A stretch of DNA of 64,000 bases, from positions 105,453-169,452 of the forward strand of contig NZ_BSTC01000016.1 in assembly GCF_030269305.1 (NCBI RefSeq). Reading direction: 5' to 3'. The DNA comes from Kineosporia sp. NBRC 101731. Lineage in GTDB: Bacteria > Actinomycetota > Actinomycetes > Actinomycetales > Kineosporiaceae. The notes under the pieces are model-generated. The model made no database searches. It saw nothing but the letters and a program-made list of their open reading frames with translations, and was not told the DNA's origin. Made by a program: the position numbers and the translations under genes. This document shows positions 8,066-17,464 of this stretch, piece after piece. Each line of letters starts with the position of its first letter. Position 1 is the first letter of the stretch.

Positions 8066-9627
8066 CCGCCACGGTGATGCTTCCGCTGAACCTGACCGCC
8101 GAGCGACTTGAGTCCCTCGCCGGCACTGCCCGGGTCGAGGTGGACCTGTATCCGGAGGCGGAACAACGCATGACGGCGGCCCGCAACGGGTTGCTCGAGC
8201 TCCTGGCCGCCGGCACCCCCGTCTACGGCGCCACCACCGGATTCGGCCCGCATGTGCGATACCCGGCGGACGGTGACCCTTCGGCCCAGGGGGCTTCGCT
8301 GATCGCGCACCTGGCCTCCGGCACCGGTGATCCGGTCGAGCCGGAGCTGGTGCGGGCCACGATTCTGGTGCGCGCCAACTCGCTGGCCCGAGGGCATTCG
8401 GGGATGCGAGCAGAGACCCTCCGGGCCCTGCTGGGCCTGGTGCGTGCCGGAGTGGTCCCTACCGTCCCGAGGTTCGGCAGTGTGGGTGCCAGCGGGGACC
8501 TGATCCCGTTGGCACACATCGCCCGGGCGCTCACCGGCGAAGGGCGGGTCCTCGCCGACGGTCCCGGTTCACGCCCGGCCGCCGAGGCGCTCGCCGAGGC
8601 CGGCCTGTCCCGGGTCGGTCTGGACGCCCGGGAAGCCCTGGCCCTGGTGAACGGGACCAGCTACTCGACGGCGATGGCAGCGATGGCTCTGGCCCGCACC
8701 CGTCGGCTCCTGCATCGGGCGGTCGATCTGACCGGATGGTTGTACGCCAGTCTGGGTGCCCAGGAGCAGGCGCTGGATCCGAGGCTGCACGCGGTCCGCG
8801 GACAGTCGGCGCAGCAGCGGGCCGCCGCTGCCGTACGGGAAGCGGTCGCCGCCGCACTCCCCGGTGTGCCTTCTCCGGCCGGCACCAGTACTGGCGACGA
8901 GGAGAGCGGGGTCGGGGAAGGCGCCGGCCGGACGAGCCTGCCGGAGCGACCGCTTCAGGAGGTTTACTCGTTGCGGTGTGCGCCACAGGTCCTGGGTCCG
9001 ACGTTCGAACTGACCGGCCTGGCGGGGCGCATGATCGAGGACGAATTGGCCGGGGTCAGCGACAATCCGGTGCTGGTCGATGCCACCGCGGCTGGTCTCG
9101 GGTGGGAAGCGCTGCACGGCGGTAACTTCCACGCTGCTGCGACAGCGACGGCGGCCGATCTGCTGACCGGGGCCCTGACCCAGGCAGCGGTGCTGGCCGA
9201 ACGGCAGATCGACGTCCTGATGTGCCCGGCCACGTCGAGGGCCCCGCTGCTGCTGGCCAGCCGGCCGGGAGCGCAGGCCGGTCTGGCCGGTGCCCAGCTC
9301 ACCGCTTCGGCCGTGCTGGCCGCCGCCCGCCACGCCTGCGGATGGGCGTCGACGATGAGTGTGCCGACGAACGCCGGTAACCAGGACATCGTGCCCATGG
9401 CACCGCTGGCGGCGCGGACATCACTCGAGCAGAGTGACCGCTTGGCCAGCATTCTGGCAGTCCTGGCCATCTCCCTGGTGCAGTTCCAGCATCTGCGGGC
9501 CCGAGGGCTGGCTCCGGGCCGGGCCGCCCTGCCCCCGGCCTGGATGCCGTGGGTGGAAGGGTTTGACCAGGATGTCGAAACCCACTCGATGATCGAGATC
9601 GTCCGGGAAGGGATCCTCGCTCCGTGA
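8062..9627 (+). CDS. tal: Tyrosine ammonia-lyase (MIO family), p-coumarate producer
   Basis: The 521-residue product carries the Ala143-Ser144-Gly145 triad (VGASGDLIPL) that cyclises to the MIO electrophile, plus TTGFG, NGTSYS, YSLRCAPQVLGP and NAGNQDIV motifs of the HAL/PAL/TAL family. The selectivity loop SLIAHLASG has His83-Leu84, the pair seen in tyrosine-preferring enzymes, so L-tyrosine to p-coumarate is the likely reaction. It starts with GTG overlapping the ligase stop by 4 nt. An unusual low-complexity insert (about residues 270-297, rich in Gly, Glu and Ser) precedes YSLRC. A histidine ammonia-lyase is the alternative, but the operon argues against it. Confidence 0.9.
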   Translation: MTATVMLPLNLTAERLESLAGTARVEVDLYPEAEQRMTAARNGLLELLAAGTPVYGATTGFGPHVRYPADGDPSAQGASLIAHLASGTGDPVEPELVRATILVRANSLARGHSGMRAETLRALLGLVRAGVVPTVPRFGSVGASGDLIPLAHIARALTGEGRVLADGPGSRPAAEALAEAGLSRVGLDAREALALVNGTSYSTAMAAMALARTRRLLHRAVDLTGWLYASLGAQEQALDPRLHAVRGQSAQQRAAAAVREAVAAALPGVPSPAGTSTGDEESGVGEGAGRTSLPERPLQEVYSLRCAPQVLGPTFELTGLAGRMIEDELAGVSDNPVLVDATAAGLGWEALHGGNFHAAATATAADLLTGALTQAAVLAERQIDVLMCPATSRAPLLLASRPGAQAGLAGAQLTASAVLAAARHACGWASTMSVPTNAGNQDIVPMAPLAARTSLEQSDRLASILAVLAISLVQFQHLRARGLAPGRAALPPAWMPWVEGFDQDVETHSMIEIVREGILAP

Positions 9628-9644
9628 ACGGGTGAAGCCGGATG

Positions 9645-9666
9645 CCGGGTGACCCGGGTCACCCGG
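9645..9666. terminator. Palindrome between convergent TAL and MCP genes
   Basis: A 22-bp perfect palindrome, CCGGGTGACCC and its reverse complement, spans the 31-bp gap and the last codons of the chemoreceptor gene. It is suited to act as a bidirectional terminator, although no U-tract follows. Confidence 0.55.
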
Positions 9667-11335
9667 TCACCTGGAGGCTGTCCTGGTCGGACCGGTCCTC
9701 CCGGGGCGTCTCGATGGTGAACTGGGTGATCATCAGCTGCTGTAGTTCGCTGCCGAGGATTTCCAGGCTGCTGGCGGACGCCCGGGCCCGGGCCACCGCG
9801 CCCGCGGTGAGATCGGAGGTGGCTATGACGCAGTCGGACAGCATCCCGATCATCGAGGAGGTTCCGACCGCTCCCTGGGCGGACATCGAGATGTCGGCGA
9901 TGATCGACCTCTGACTGTCCACCGCCCCGGCCACCAGCCCCTGCTTGGAGTTGATCTGGGTGACGGTTTCCGTGATCTGCTCGATCGAGCCGGCCGCCGA
10001 TGACACATCAGCCTGGATCGCCGCCACCCGGGTAGCGATGTCGCTGGTGGCGCTGCGGGTTTCCTCGGCCAGCGTCTTCACCTCGTTGGCGACGACGGCG
10101 AAGCCCTTGCCGAACTCGCCGGCCCGGGCGGCCTCGATGGTCGCGTTGAGGGCCAGCAGGTTGGTCTGCTGGGCCACCGAGTTGATCAGTTCGATCACGT
10201 TGCCGATCTCTTCGGACGAAGACCCCAGGCGCTGGATCTTCTCCTGGACCACGGCGACACCACCGGTGGCCTCGGTCGCGGTCCGGGCGGCCTCGTCGGC
10301 GTTGCGGGAGATGTCGGCGATCGATCCGTTCATCTGCTCGGCCGCGGCGGCCACGGCCGCCACGATTCCGGCCACTTCGGAAGAGGCAGCCGTGACGGCC
10401 TGGGACTGGGCGGACGACTCGGCGGCCCCCTCCGCGACCTCGTCACTGATCCGGCTCAGATGGGCCCCGTGCTCGGTGACCTGGCCGGCGGAGGCGTTGA
10501 TCGTGCGCACGACGTCGTAGAGTTTGTCCAGGGCGCCGTCCAGATCGGCTCCCATCCGGCCAATTTCGTCCCGAGTGGTCATCTCGGTGCGATGGGTCAG
10601 GTCTCCCTGGGCGAGAGCGTGCGTCACGGTCTGGACCCGGCGGGCGGAACGACGCACCATCCGGGCGACCAGCAGAGCCATGGTGAAGGCGGCGAGTTCG
10701 GTCACCAGCCAGAGGGCGATCACCTCCCAGCGATCGCGGCGGTGATCGGCCAGCAGCTGGTTCTGATCGGCGGCGGCCTGGCTGACCGTGGCGGCCCGGA
10801 CGGTCGTGAGGCCGGTCAGCAGATTCTGCATCTGAGTCTCGCCCTCGCCGGTCAACAGCGAGAGAGCAGCTTCCGGGTCGGTGGTCAGCGCCGGCACCAG
10901 GGTGGAATCTCGCCAGGTGGTGTACGCGGTCCATAATTCGCTCAAAGTTGCTGAAGATGAGGAGCTTCCGTCAGAAGCAGCGTAGCTTGCGAGGGTTCGG
11001 GCAGCCGACTCGTCGAGCGAGCGGGCCTGGGCGATGGCCTGGGTCTGTGCGGCGCCGCTGGTTGCCTGGGCGAGAAGCAGGTCCGCCCGGGACTGAAGGA
11101 CGTCGGCGCGCAGGTCGTCCACCGAGGTGAGGGGGACGATGTAACTGCGGCTGATCTGGGGAGCCGTGTCAGCCAGAAGCATGAGGGTCATCAGCACCGC
11201 GCCGCCACTGAAGATGGCGGCGACGACACGGACGCTGATGATTTTCTGGAACAGCGACAAGTTGGACAGGGGTTCCAGAAAACGCTGCGTCACTCCGAAC
11301 CGGGGTGGCACCGTCTCTGCCTGAACGCTGACCAT
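9659..11335 (-). CDS. Methyl-accepting chemotaxis protein
   Basis: ATG at 11335 with GGGAGA upstream gives 558 residues. The order is a cytoplasmic tail, TM1 (about 32-54), an extracellular helical ligand domain of the four-helix-bundle type (55-200), TM2 (about 203-225), HAMP ([20 protein letters not shown], then [11 protein letters not shown]), and the signalling domain with hairpin tip [19 protein letters not shown]. It should couple through CheW to CheA and control flagellar rotation. No che or flagellar genes lie nearby. It converges on the PYP operon 31 bp away, so a link to light sensing is possible, but co-transcription is not. Confidence 0.93.
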   Translation of the reverse strand: MVSVQAETVPPRFGVTQRFLEPLSNLSLFQKIISVRVVAAIFSGGAVLMTLMLLADTAPQISRSYIVPLTSVDDLRADVLQSRADLLLAQATSGAAQTQAIAQARSLDESAARTLASYAASDGSSSSSATLSELWTAYTTWRDSTLVPALTTDPEAALSLLTGEGETQMQNLLTGLTTVRAATVSQAAADQNQLLADHRRDRWEVIALWLVTELAAFTMALLVARMVRRSARRVQTVTHALAQGDLTHRTEMTTRDEIGRMGADLDGALDKLYDVVRTINASAGQVTEHGAHLSRISDEVAEGAAESSAQSQAVTAASSEVAGIVAAVAAAAEQMNGSIADISRNADEAARTATEATGGVAVVQEKIQRLGSSSEEIGNVIELINSVAQQTNLLALNATIEAARAGEFGKGFAVVANEVKTLAEETRSATSDIATRVAAIQADVSSAAGSIEQITETVTQINSKQGLVAGAVDSQRSIIADISMSAQGAVGTSSMIGMLSDCVIATSDLTAGAVARARASASSLEILGSELQQLMITQFTIETPREDRSDQDSLQVTG

Positions 11336-11691
11336 CGAGGGTCTCCCAGAGTTGAAGTTCTTCACCACGACACCAGCGACCCAGGCGATGGTCGCTGCGA
11401 TGCCCGGTGAAGGTACCCGGGCCATCCGTGGTGATCTTCGACCACCGTCCTGCGCAGTTGAGTCCGGACGATGGGCGAGCTTTCGGCCTTCGGGGGGTAG
11501 ATCTCGCTCGACCCCGCAACCGCACTTTGCTGTCGGTCGACCGAGCCACCGCGACTCGTCCGTGGCCCGGGTCACATTCTGATGGGCTCGCTGAGAAACC
11601 CCCGGGTAACGACCACTGTCGCTCCTCGTAACTATCGAGCGATAGCTAATAGACCCACACCGTCCAGCCGTCCCGAGAAAGCACAGGCCCC
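11336..11691. other. Divergent promoter region of the MCP and ABC-importer genes
   Basis: These 356 bases carry no gene. Transcription of the chemoreceptor (leftward) and the importer operon (rightward) must start here. The only clear signal is the CTATCG palindrome, listed separately. I saw no match to a FliA-type promoter. Confidence 0.45.
11632..11645. promoter_or_regulatory. 14-bp palindromic operator candidate for the importer operon
   Basis: CTATCG-AG-CGATAG lies 47-60 bp before the start codon of the binding-protein gene. A 14-bp inverted repeat of this type is a plausible site for a dimeric HTH repressor. The TetR gene at the other end of the locus is the obvious candidate, but that pairing is inferred. 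I found no second copy near the MFS or TetR genes. Confidence 0.5.
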
Positions 11692-13269
11692 ATGCCTCAT
11701 CGGATGCGCTTCACCGCTCTCACCGCAGGCCTCGCGGTCACTGCCCTGGCCCTGACCGCCTGCTCCGGAAGCACCCCGGGCACGACCAGCACCGGTAGCT
11801 CGGACACCACACTCAACCTCGCCTTCCTCGGCGCGATCTCCACGCCCGACCCGGACTCGGCCTACGACGGCTACGAGCTCAACCTCGTGAACAGTGCCTA
11901 CGAGGGCCTGCTCGACTACCAGCCCGGTCAGGCCGAACCGAAGCTCGTAGGCCGGCTCGCCACCGCATGGCAGGCCAACGACGACAACACCGAGTTCACC
12001 TTCACCCTGCGCGAGGGCGTCACCTTCCACGACGGCACCCCCTTCAACGCCGACGCGGTCAAGGCCAGCTTCGACCGCCGCGTCGACGTCGACGCCGGCC
12101 CCGCCTACATGGTCAAGGGCGTGAAAGACGTCACGACCGACGGCGACTACCAGGTCACCGTCACGCTGAAGAGCGCCAACTCGAGTTTCCTCGACCTGCT
12201 CGCCTCACCGTTCGGGCCGAAGATGATCAGCCCGACCGCGCTGAAGGAGCACCCGTGGAAGGGTGAGGACGACAATTGGTTCGCCACCAACGACGCGGGC
12301 ACCGGGCCGTACACGTACACCGGTTTCGACCCGGGCGTCTCGTACGACCTGAAGACCTACGCCCAGTACTGGGGTGACGAACCCGGTTACCAGGACGTCC
12401 ACTTCGATGTCGTCTCGAACATGTCGACCGTGCAGCTCCAGCTCAAGAAGGGCGAGGTGGACGGGCTGATCGGGTACACCGACAGCTCCTCCTTCAGCTC
12501 GCTGAAGAAGGTCGAGAACCTCAAGACCTACGCCTTCCCGAGCATGCAGACACCCACGCTGTTCGTGAACCCGAAGAGCCCCGAACTCGGCGACGACACC
12601 ACCCGCAAGCAGTTCGTCGGCGGCATCGACTTCCCCGAACTGGCGAAGCTGGCGCTCGGCGACACCGGAACCTCCACCACTCAGGTCTTCCCGCAGAACC
12701 TGCTGCCGGAGGCCGTGAACCAGCAGAAGATCAGTTACGACGAGGGTGCGCTCGCCGATCTGGCCGGTGGTGCTCTCCAGGACAGGACGATCTCGTGCGG
12801 GTACGCCGAGAGCAGCTCGTCCGGCCAGGCGCTGTGCGACAACCTGACGGCGATGCTGAACCAGGCCGGGGTGAAGGCCGACAGCACGGGATACGCGGCC
12901 GGCACTTACTACTCGGGCCTGGCCAAGGGCGCCGACGCCCCTGACGTCACGTTCTTCTCCGGCTTCCCCGACACCGCCAGCCCGGACGCCTGGGGCACCG
13001 TCTTCTACACACCCGACGGCGGACTCGATCTCTTCGGGGCAAGTGTTCCCGGCCTGGCCGACAAGCTGGCGCAGGCCGCGACGAAGGACGACGATGCCCT
13101 GTACGGCGACGCCGCGAGCATGGTCAGTGAGTCGGCCTACTGGTACTCGGTGGCGAACAGCCTGGGCACGGCCGTCTTCCAGAAAGACGTCACCGGCGTC
13201 GAGGAGTCCTGGAACCCGGTCATCACCGGTGTGCTGCAGCTGGCGCACCTGAGCCCGTCGGGAGACTGA
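11692..13269 (+). CDS. ABC importer solute-binding lipoprotein (family 5, peptide/opine/nickel type)
   Basis: The 525-residue product starts with a lipoprotein signal ending LTAC (lipidated Cys24). The SBP_bac_5 signature [29 protein letters not shown] and [20 protein letters not shown] follows. It would capture a small peptide-like ligand outside the cell and deliver it to the permease pair encoded downstream. An AGAAAG site precedes the ATG. It is the first gene of a tight six-gene operon ending with two amide-hydrolase-like genes, so the ligand may be a small amide or N-carbamoyl compound rather than a food peptide. That is inference. Confidence 0.92.
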   Translation: MPHRMRFTALTAGLAVTALALTACSGSTPGTTSTGSSDTTLNLAFLGAISTPDPDSAYDGYELNLVNSAYEGLLDYQPGQAEPKLVGRLATAWQANDDNTEFTFTLREGVTFHDGTPFNADAVKASFDRRVDVDAGPAYMVKGVKDVTTDGDYQVTVTLKSANSSFLDLLASPFGPKMISPTALKEHPWKGEDDNWFATNDAGTGPYTYTGFDPGVSYDLKTYAQYWGDEPGYQDVHFDVVSNMSTVQLQLKKGEVDGLIGYTDSSSFSSLKKVENLKTYAFPSMQTPTLFVNPKSPELGDDTTRKQFVGGIDFPELAKLALGDTGTSTTQVFPQNLLPEAVNQQKISYDEGALADLAGGALQDRTISCGYAESSSSGQALCDNLTAMLNQAGVKADSTGYAAGTYYSGLAKGADAPDVTFFSGFPDTASPDAWGTVFYTPDGGLDLFGASVPGLADKLAQAATKDDDALYGDAASMVSESAYWYSVANSLGTAVFQKDVTGVEESWNPVITGVLQLAHLSPSGD

Positions 13270-13270
13270 C

Positions 13271-14926
13271 ATGACCGCCGCTTTGTCCGTCGCCAACCTC
13301 AGCGTCCACTACACCCGCACGACCGCGGTCGACGACGTCTCCTTCACCATCGAGCCGGGGCAATGCCTCGGCCTGGTAGGGGAGTCCGGCTCCGGGAAGA
13401 GCACCATCGGGCTCGCGGTGCAGGGGCTTCTGACGGACCTGCGCGGCGTCACCACCCACGGCACGGTGACCGTCGCGGGCACCTCGCTCGACCCGTCGAA
13501 GGAGACGGGCTGGCGGGGCGTCCGCGGTCACCGGGTCACCACCGTCTTCCAGGACCCGATGTCGTCGCTCGACCCGACCATGACGATCGGGCGGCTGCTC
13601 GGCCTGGTCACCGGGAGCACGGCGGAGAGCACGCGGTGGCTGGAAGAGGTGGAGATCCGCGAACCAGCCACCGTGCTGCGCAGTTACCCGCATCAGCTCT
13701 CGGGCGGTATGCGTCAGCGCGTGATGATCGCCCTCGCCCTGGCCCGGCGTCCTTCCCTGCTGATTGCGGACGAGCCGACCACCGCTCTCGATGTCAGCGT
13801 CCAGGCACAGATTCTCAAGCTGCTGAGTCGGGAGCGCGAACAGCTCGGCTGCGCAGTCCTGTTCATCACGCACGATCTGGGCGTCGCCCGGGCCGTCGGT
13901 GACGAGGTGGCCGTGCTCCGGAACGGGAAGATCGTCGAGCACGGCAACACCGCCGACACACTGGAGAAGCCGCAGAACCCCTACACGCAGCGGCTGGTCG
14001 CCTCGCGGCTCACCCTGCATTCCGATCGGGGACGCCCGGTGGGGCTTCCCGAGGCCACGGTCGTCGCGTCGATGGCCGAGGCCCGCGGGATCCAGGACGC
14101 GGATCTGGAACGTCAGTGGGCCGAGGGCAGTTTGCGGTGGAGCGACTTCGGGGCCGAGGCCGAGGGTGGCCCGCGTTCGAGCGCACCGGCCCTCGAGCTG
14201 GCCAAGGTGAAGAAGTCCTTCTCCACCGGAGGCTTCGGCCGGCGTCACCGCAAAGACGTGCTGCACGACGTGAACCTCCGGGTGGGGACGCGCGAGAGCG
14301 TCGCCCTGGTGGGGGAGAGCGGTTCGGGGAAGTCGACGATCCTGCGGATCGCGGCCGGCCTCGAGCAGCCCGACACCGGGGACGTCGTGGTCGACCGGCG
14401 TCGTGGGGAGGGGGTTCAGGTCATCTTTCAGGACGCGGGTGCCTCCCTGACCCCGTGGCTCACCGTTCGCTCGCTACTGATGGAACGACTCGGGAATACC
14501 GTCACCGGAGCCGGTCTCGACCGGTCTCAGCGTGAGGCACACCTGCGGACGGCGCTGGAACGCGTGGCTCTGCCGGCCTCGGTGCTCGACGCGAAACCGG
14601 CCGAACTCTCGGGTGGTCAGCGGCAGCGCGTCGCGATCGCCCGGGCCGTGGTGGTGCCCCCGTCGCTGCTGCTGTGTGACGAGCCGACCAGCGCGCTCGA
14701 TGTCAGCGTGGCCTGCTCGGTACTCAACCTGCTCAACCTTCTGCGTCATGACCTGGGACTGCCCATGCTCTTCGTCACCCACGACCTGGCGGCGGCCCGG
14801 GTGATCGCCGACCGCGTTGTCGTGATCAGTCAGGGCGCGATCGTCGAGAGCGTCCCCGCGGACGACCTCGGCGCCGCCATCACCAGCGAGTACGGTCGGA
14901 GGTTGCTGCATGCCGTCCTCCACTGA
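13271..14926 (+). CDS. Fused double ATPase of the ABC importer (DppD-DppF type)
   Basis: The 551-residue protein holds two complete ABC modules in one chain. Module one has GESGSGKST (near residue 37), signature LSGGMRQR and Walker [13 protein letters not shown]. Module two has GESGSGKST (near residue 351), LSGGQRQR and [12 protein letters not shown]. In many systems these are separate DppD and DppF subunits; here they are joined by a linker of about 60 residues. The start follows the binding-protein stop by one base, and the end overlaps the first permease gene by 17 nt. Confidence 0.93.
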   Translation: MTAALSVANLSVHYTRTTAVDDVSFTIEPGQCLGLVGESGSGKSTIGLAVQGLLTDLRGVTTHGTVTVAGTSLDPSKETGWRGVRGHRVTTVFQDPMSSLDPTMTIGRLLGLVTGSTAESTRWLEEVEIREPATVLRSYPHQLSGGMRQRVMIALALARRPSLLIADEPTTALDVSVQAQILKLLSREREQLGCAVLFITHDLGVARAVGDEVAVLRNGKIVEHGNTADTLEKPQNPYTQRLVASRLTLHSDRGRPVGLPEATVVASMAEARGIQDADLERQWAEGSLRWSDFGAEAEGGPRSSAPALELAKVKKSFSTGGFGRRHRKDVLHDVNLRVGTRESVALVGESGSGKSTILRIAAGLEQPDTGDVVVDRRRGEGVQVIFQDAGASLTPWLTVRSLLMERLGNTVTGAGLDRSQREAHLRTALERVALPASVLDAKPAELSGGQRQRVAIARAVVVPPSLLLCDEPTSALDVSVACSVLNLLNLLRHDLGLPMLFVTHDLAAARVIADRVVVISQGAIVESVPADDLGAAITSEYGRRLLHAVLH

Positions 14927-15791
14927 GACCGACGCCTCCGGGACCGCGGCGAACACCTCGTCCTCGGCCGGTGCGCCGCGGGCCCGCCGGAAGACGACCC
15001 CGGAGACCGTGGCTCTGGCCGCCCTCGTGATCGTCGTCCTGCTGGCCCTTCTCGGCCCGCTGCTCTCGCCCTACGCGACCGACGTACCCTCCGGAACCCC
15101 CTATCTGGAGCCGTTCTCGGGCGGGCACTGGCTCGGTACCGACAACCTCGGCTTCGACGTGCTCACCCGGGTGCTGGCCGGGACGCGCATCAGTCTGTTC
15201 GCGGCGCTCGTCGTGACCGGGGGCAGTGCGCTGTTGGGCCTGCTCATCGGCGCCGTCGCCGGTTTTGTCGGTGGCTGGGTGGATAGTCTCCTCATGCGGA
15301 TCACCGACCTGTTCCTGGCCTTCCCGGCCACGATCGTGGCGATGGCCATCGTGGCGGCTCTCGGGCCCAGTCTGCGCAGCTCGATGATCGGCATCGCGAT
15401 CGTCTGGTGGCCGCTGTACGCCCGCATCGCCCGTGGCGAGATCCGTCGTGCCGCAACCAGTCTGCACGTCGAGGCAGCGCGGATGAGTGGCACGCACGGC
15501 ACCCGGCTGATGGTGCGGCACACGGTTCCCACCGTGCTGCCGACCGTGCTCGTCACCGCCAGCCTCGACATCGGCGGTGTCATCATGACGCTCGCGGCCC
15601 TGGCCTTCATCGGGCTGGGTTCACCGGCTCCCTCGCCGGAGCTGGGGCTGATGGCCGGCGCCGGCCTGCAGTACCTGCTCGACTCCTGGTGGATCCCGGT
15701 GTTCCCGGCGGTCGCGGTGGGCCTCCTGTCGTTGATCTTCAACTATCTCGGTGACGGGCTGCGGTCGGTTCTACGGGCGAGAGGGGCCTGA
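14910..15791 (+). CDS. ABC importer permease (DppC type)
   Basis: The 293-residue membrane protein has a polar Ser/Ala/Arg-rich N-terminus, a first helix (VALAALVIVVLLALLGPLLS), the conserved HWLGTDNLGFDVLTRVLAG stretch of DppC/OppC permeases, and the EAA loop near EAARMSGTHGTRLMVRHTVP that contacts the ATPase. Five to six membrane segments are visible. The start ATG lies inside the ATPase gene. This gene comes before the DppB-type permease, the reverse of the common order. Confidence 0.92.
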   Translation: MPSSTETDASGTAANTSSSAGAPRARRKTTPETVALAALVIVVLLALLGPLLSPYATDVPSGTPYLEPFSGGHWLGTDNLGFDVLTRVLAGTRISLFAALVVTGGSALLGLLIGAVAGFVGGWVDSLLMRITDLFLAFPATIVAMAIVAALGPSLRSSMIGIAIVWWPLYARIARGEIRRAATSLHVEAARMSGTHGTRLMVRHTVPTVLPTVLVTASLDIGGVIMTLAALAFIGLGSPAPSPELGLMAGAGLQYLLDSWWIPVFPAVAVGLLSLIFNYLGDGLRSVLRARGA

Positions 15792-15793
15792 TC

Positions 15794-16789
15794 ATGCTGC
15801 GTTTCACCGTGAGCCGGATCGGTTCGCTGGTGGTCGTGCTGTTCGCGCTGTCGGTCCTGATCTTCGTGGTCAGCCGGTTCGGCGGCGGAGACCCGGTGCA
15901 CGCCTACGTCGGGGCCAACGCTTCACCCGACGCGATCGCGGCGGCCCGCGTCCGGCTCGGTCTCGACCAGCCCGTCGTGGTGCAGTACTGGGACTACCTG
16001 ACCCGGCTGCTGCAGGGCGATCTCGGGCTCAGCCTGAGCACGAAACGTCCGGTGGCCGACGAGCTCGGCGGGCGTCTGCCGGCCACGCTCGAACTGGCCG
16101 TCGCCACGGTGCTCCTGTCGATCGTCATCGGTCTGGTGCTGGCCCGCGCCACTTCGCTGCGCGGACGGGCCGGGGGCGTCATCCGGTTCGTGCTCTTCAG
16201 CGCGGCCAGCGCTCCGGCGTTCCTCATCGCCACCGGTGGTCTGCTGCTGTTCTTCGGGCAGCTGGGCTGGCTGCCGGTCGCGGGCCGCACGTCGTACGGG
16301 GCGAGCAGCGGGCTGAGCGGCTTCTTCGTGCTCGACGGGCTGCTCACCGGCAACATCCCGTACGCCTTCGACGCGCTGAAACATCTGATCCTGCCGGCCA
16401 CCGCGGCCAGTCTGGGGCCGGGCGTCGCCCTGGCCCGGGTGCTGGCCGACGGTCTCGACACCAGCCTGCGCTCCGGTTATGCCCGCACCGCAAGGTCTCT
16501 GGGTGAGACCGAGTCACAGCTGCTGCGGCGGCACGGGCTGCGCAACGCGGCCGGCCCGGCCCTGAGCCTGCTCGGTGTGCAGATCGGGATGATGCTCTCC
16601 AGCCTGGTGGTGGTCGAGCAGATCTTCTCCTGGAACGGGCTGGGTCAGTACCTGGTCACGGCCATCAATGCCGCCGACACCAACTCCGTCGCCACGATCA
16701 GCCTGCTGCTGGGCGCGGTGTACGTCGTGGTCAACACGCTCGTCGACCTGGGGCTCGCGGTGCTCGATCCGCGTGTGCGCCTCAGCTGA
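15794..16789 (+). CDS. ABC importer permease (DppB type)
   Basis: The 331-residue membrane protein shows the DppB/OppB layout: an N-terminal helix with SVLIFVVSRFGGGDPV, the RLGLDQPVVVQYWDYL stretch, the lumenal segment SLSTKRPVADELGGRLPATL, and the EAA loop SGYARTARSLGETESQLLRRHGLRNA. The ending VNTLVDLGLAVLDPRVRLS is typical. It starts two bases after the preceding stop and forms the transport channel with the DppC-type subunit. Confidence 0.93.
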   Translation: MLRFTVSRIGSLVVVLFALSVLIFVVSRFGGGDPVHAYVGANASPDAIAAARVRLGLDQPVVVQYWDYLTRLLQGDLGLSLSTKRPVADELGGRLPATLELAVATVLLSIVIGLVLARATSLRGRAGGVIRFVLFSAASAPAFLIATGGLLLFFGQLGWLPVAGRTSYGASSGLSGFFVLDGLLTGNIPYAFDALKHLILPATAASLGPGVALARVLADGLDTSLRSGYARTARSLGETESQLLRRHGLRNAAGPALSLLGVQIGMMLSSLVVVEQIFSWNGLGQYLVTAINAADTNSVATISLLLGAVYVVVNTLVDLGLAVLDPRVRLS

Positions 16790-16801
16790 GAAAGGAAACC
16801 C

Positions 16802-17464
16802 GTGTCAGACAATCCGCTTCAGGTGACCGACTGGACACCGTCCGACGAGCTGCGGCCCGTGGGCAACACCGTGCTCGTGGTGGTCGACATTCAGGGCGGT
16901 GGTCTCGAGAACCCCTACCCGGGCAACAACCCGGCGCTGACCTACATGCCGGGTCGTGAGGTGCGCAACCCGAAGGCCGTCGAGCTGGTCACCGCGTTCC
17001 GGGCCCGGCAGGTGCCGGTGATCTTCATCCAGGAGGTGCACAAGCCGAGCCTGATCGACATCGGGCGCGAGCTGGACGGTTCCGAGGGGCCGCACTGCAT
17101 CGAGGGTGAGCAGCGCACGGAGTTGCACCCGGGCCTGGAGCCACGTCCGGAGGAGTACCTGATCCGCAAGCGCCGCTACTCGGCCTTCTTCGGCACCGAA
17201 CTCGACCTGCTGCTGCGCGGGTACAAGGCCGAGACGGTGATTCTCATCGGTGGCATGACCGACGTCTGCATCCACTACACGGCGGTCGACGCGCACCAGC
17301 TCGACTACCACTTCCGCACGGTCAGCGACCTCGTCGTCGGCTCGGGCCAGGAACTGCACGACGCCGCGCTGCGCGCCATGAAGTACCTGCAGCGCGACTC
17401 GCTCGTGAGCAGCACCGCGGTCTACGACTGGCTGGAGACCGTCTCGATCAAGGAGACCGCATGA
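16802..17464 (+). CDS. Isochorismatase-fold cysteine hydrolase 1
   Basis: The 220-residue product has the Asp-Lys-Cys triad of the isochorismatase-like hydrolases: Asp29 (VVVDIQGGG), Lys123 (IRKRRYSAFFGTELD) and Cys156 (GGMTDVCIHYTAVDAH). The family includes nicotinamidase, N-carbamoylsarcosine amidase, biuret hydrolase and true isochorismatase, and most act on C-N bonds of small amides. It starts with GTG after AAAGGAAA, 12 bp behind the permease, and overlaps the paralogue downstream by 4 nt. The substrate is probably what the importer brings in. Motif spacing does not allow the exact reaction to be named. Confidence 0.85.
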   Translation: MSDNPLQVTDWTPSDELRPVGNTVLVVVDIQGGGLENPYPGNNPALTYMPGREVRNPKAVELVTAFRARQVPVIFIQEVHKPSLIDIGRELDGSEGPHCIEGEQRTELHPGLEPRPEEYLIRKRRYSAFFGTELDLLLRGYKAETVILIGGMTDVCIHYTAVDAHQLDYHFRTVSDLVVGSGQELHDAALRAMKYLQRDSLVSSTAVYDWLETVSIKETA

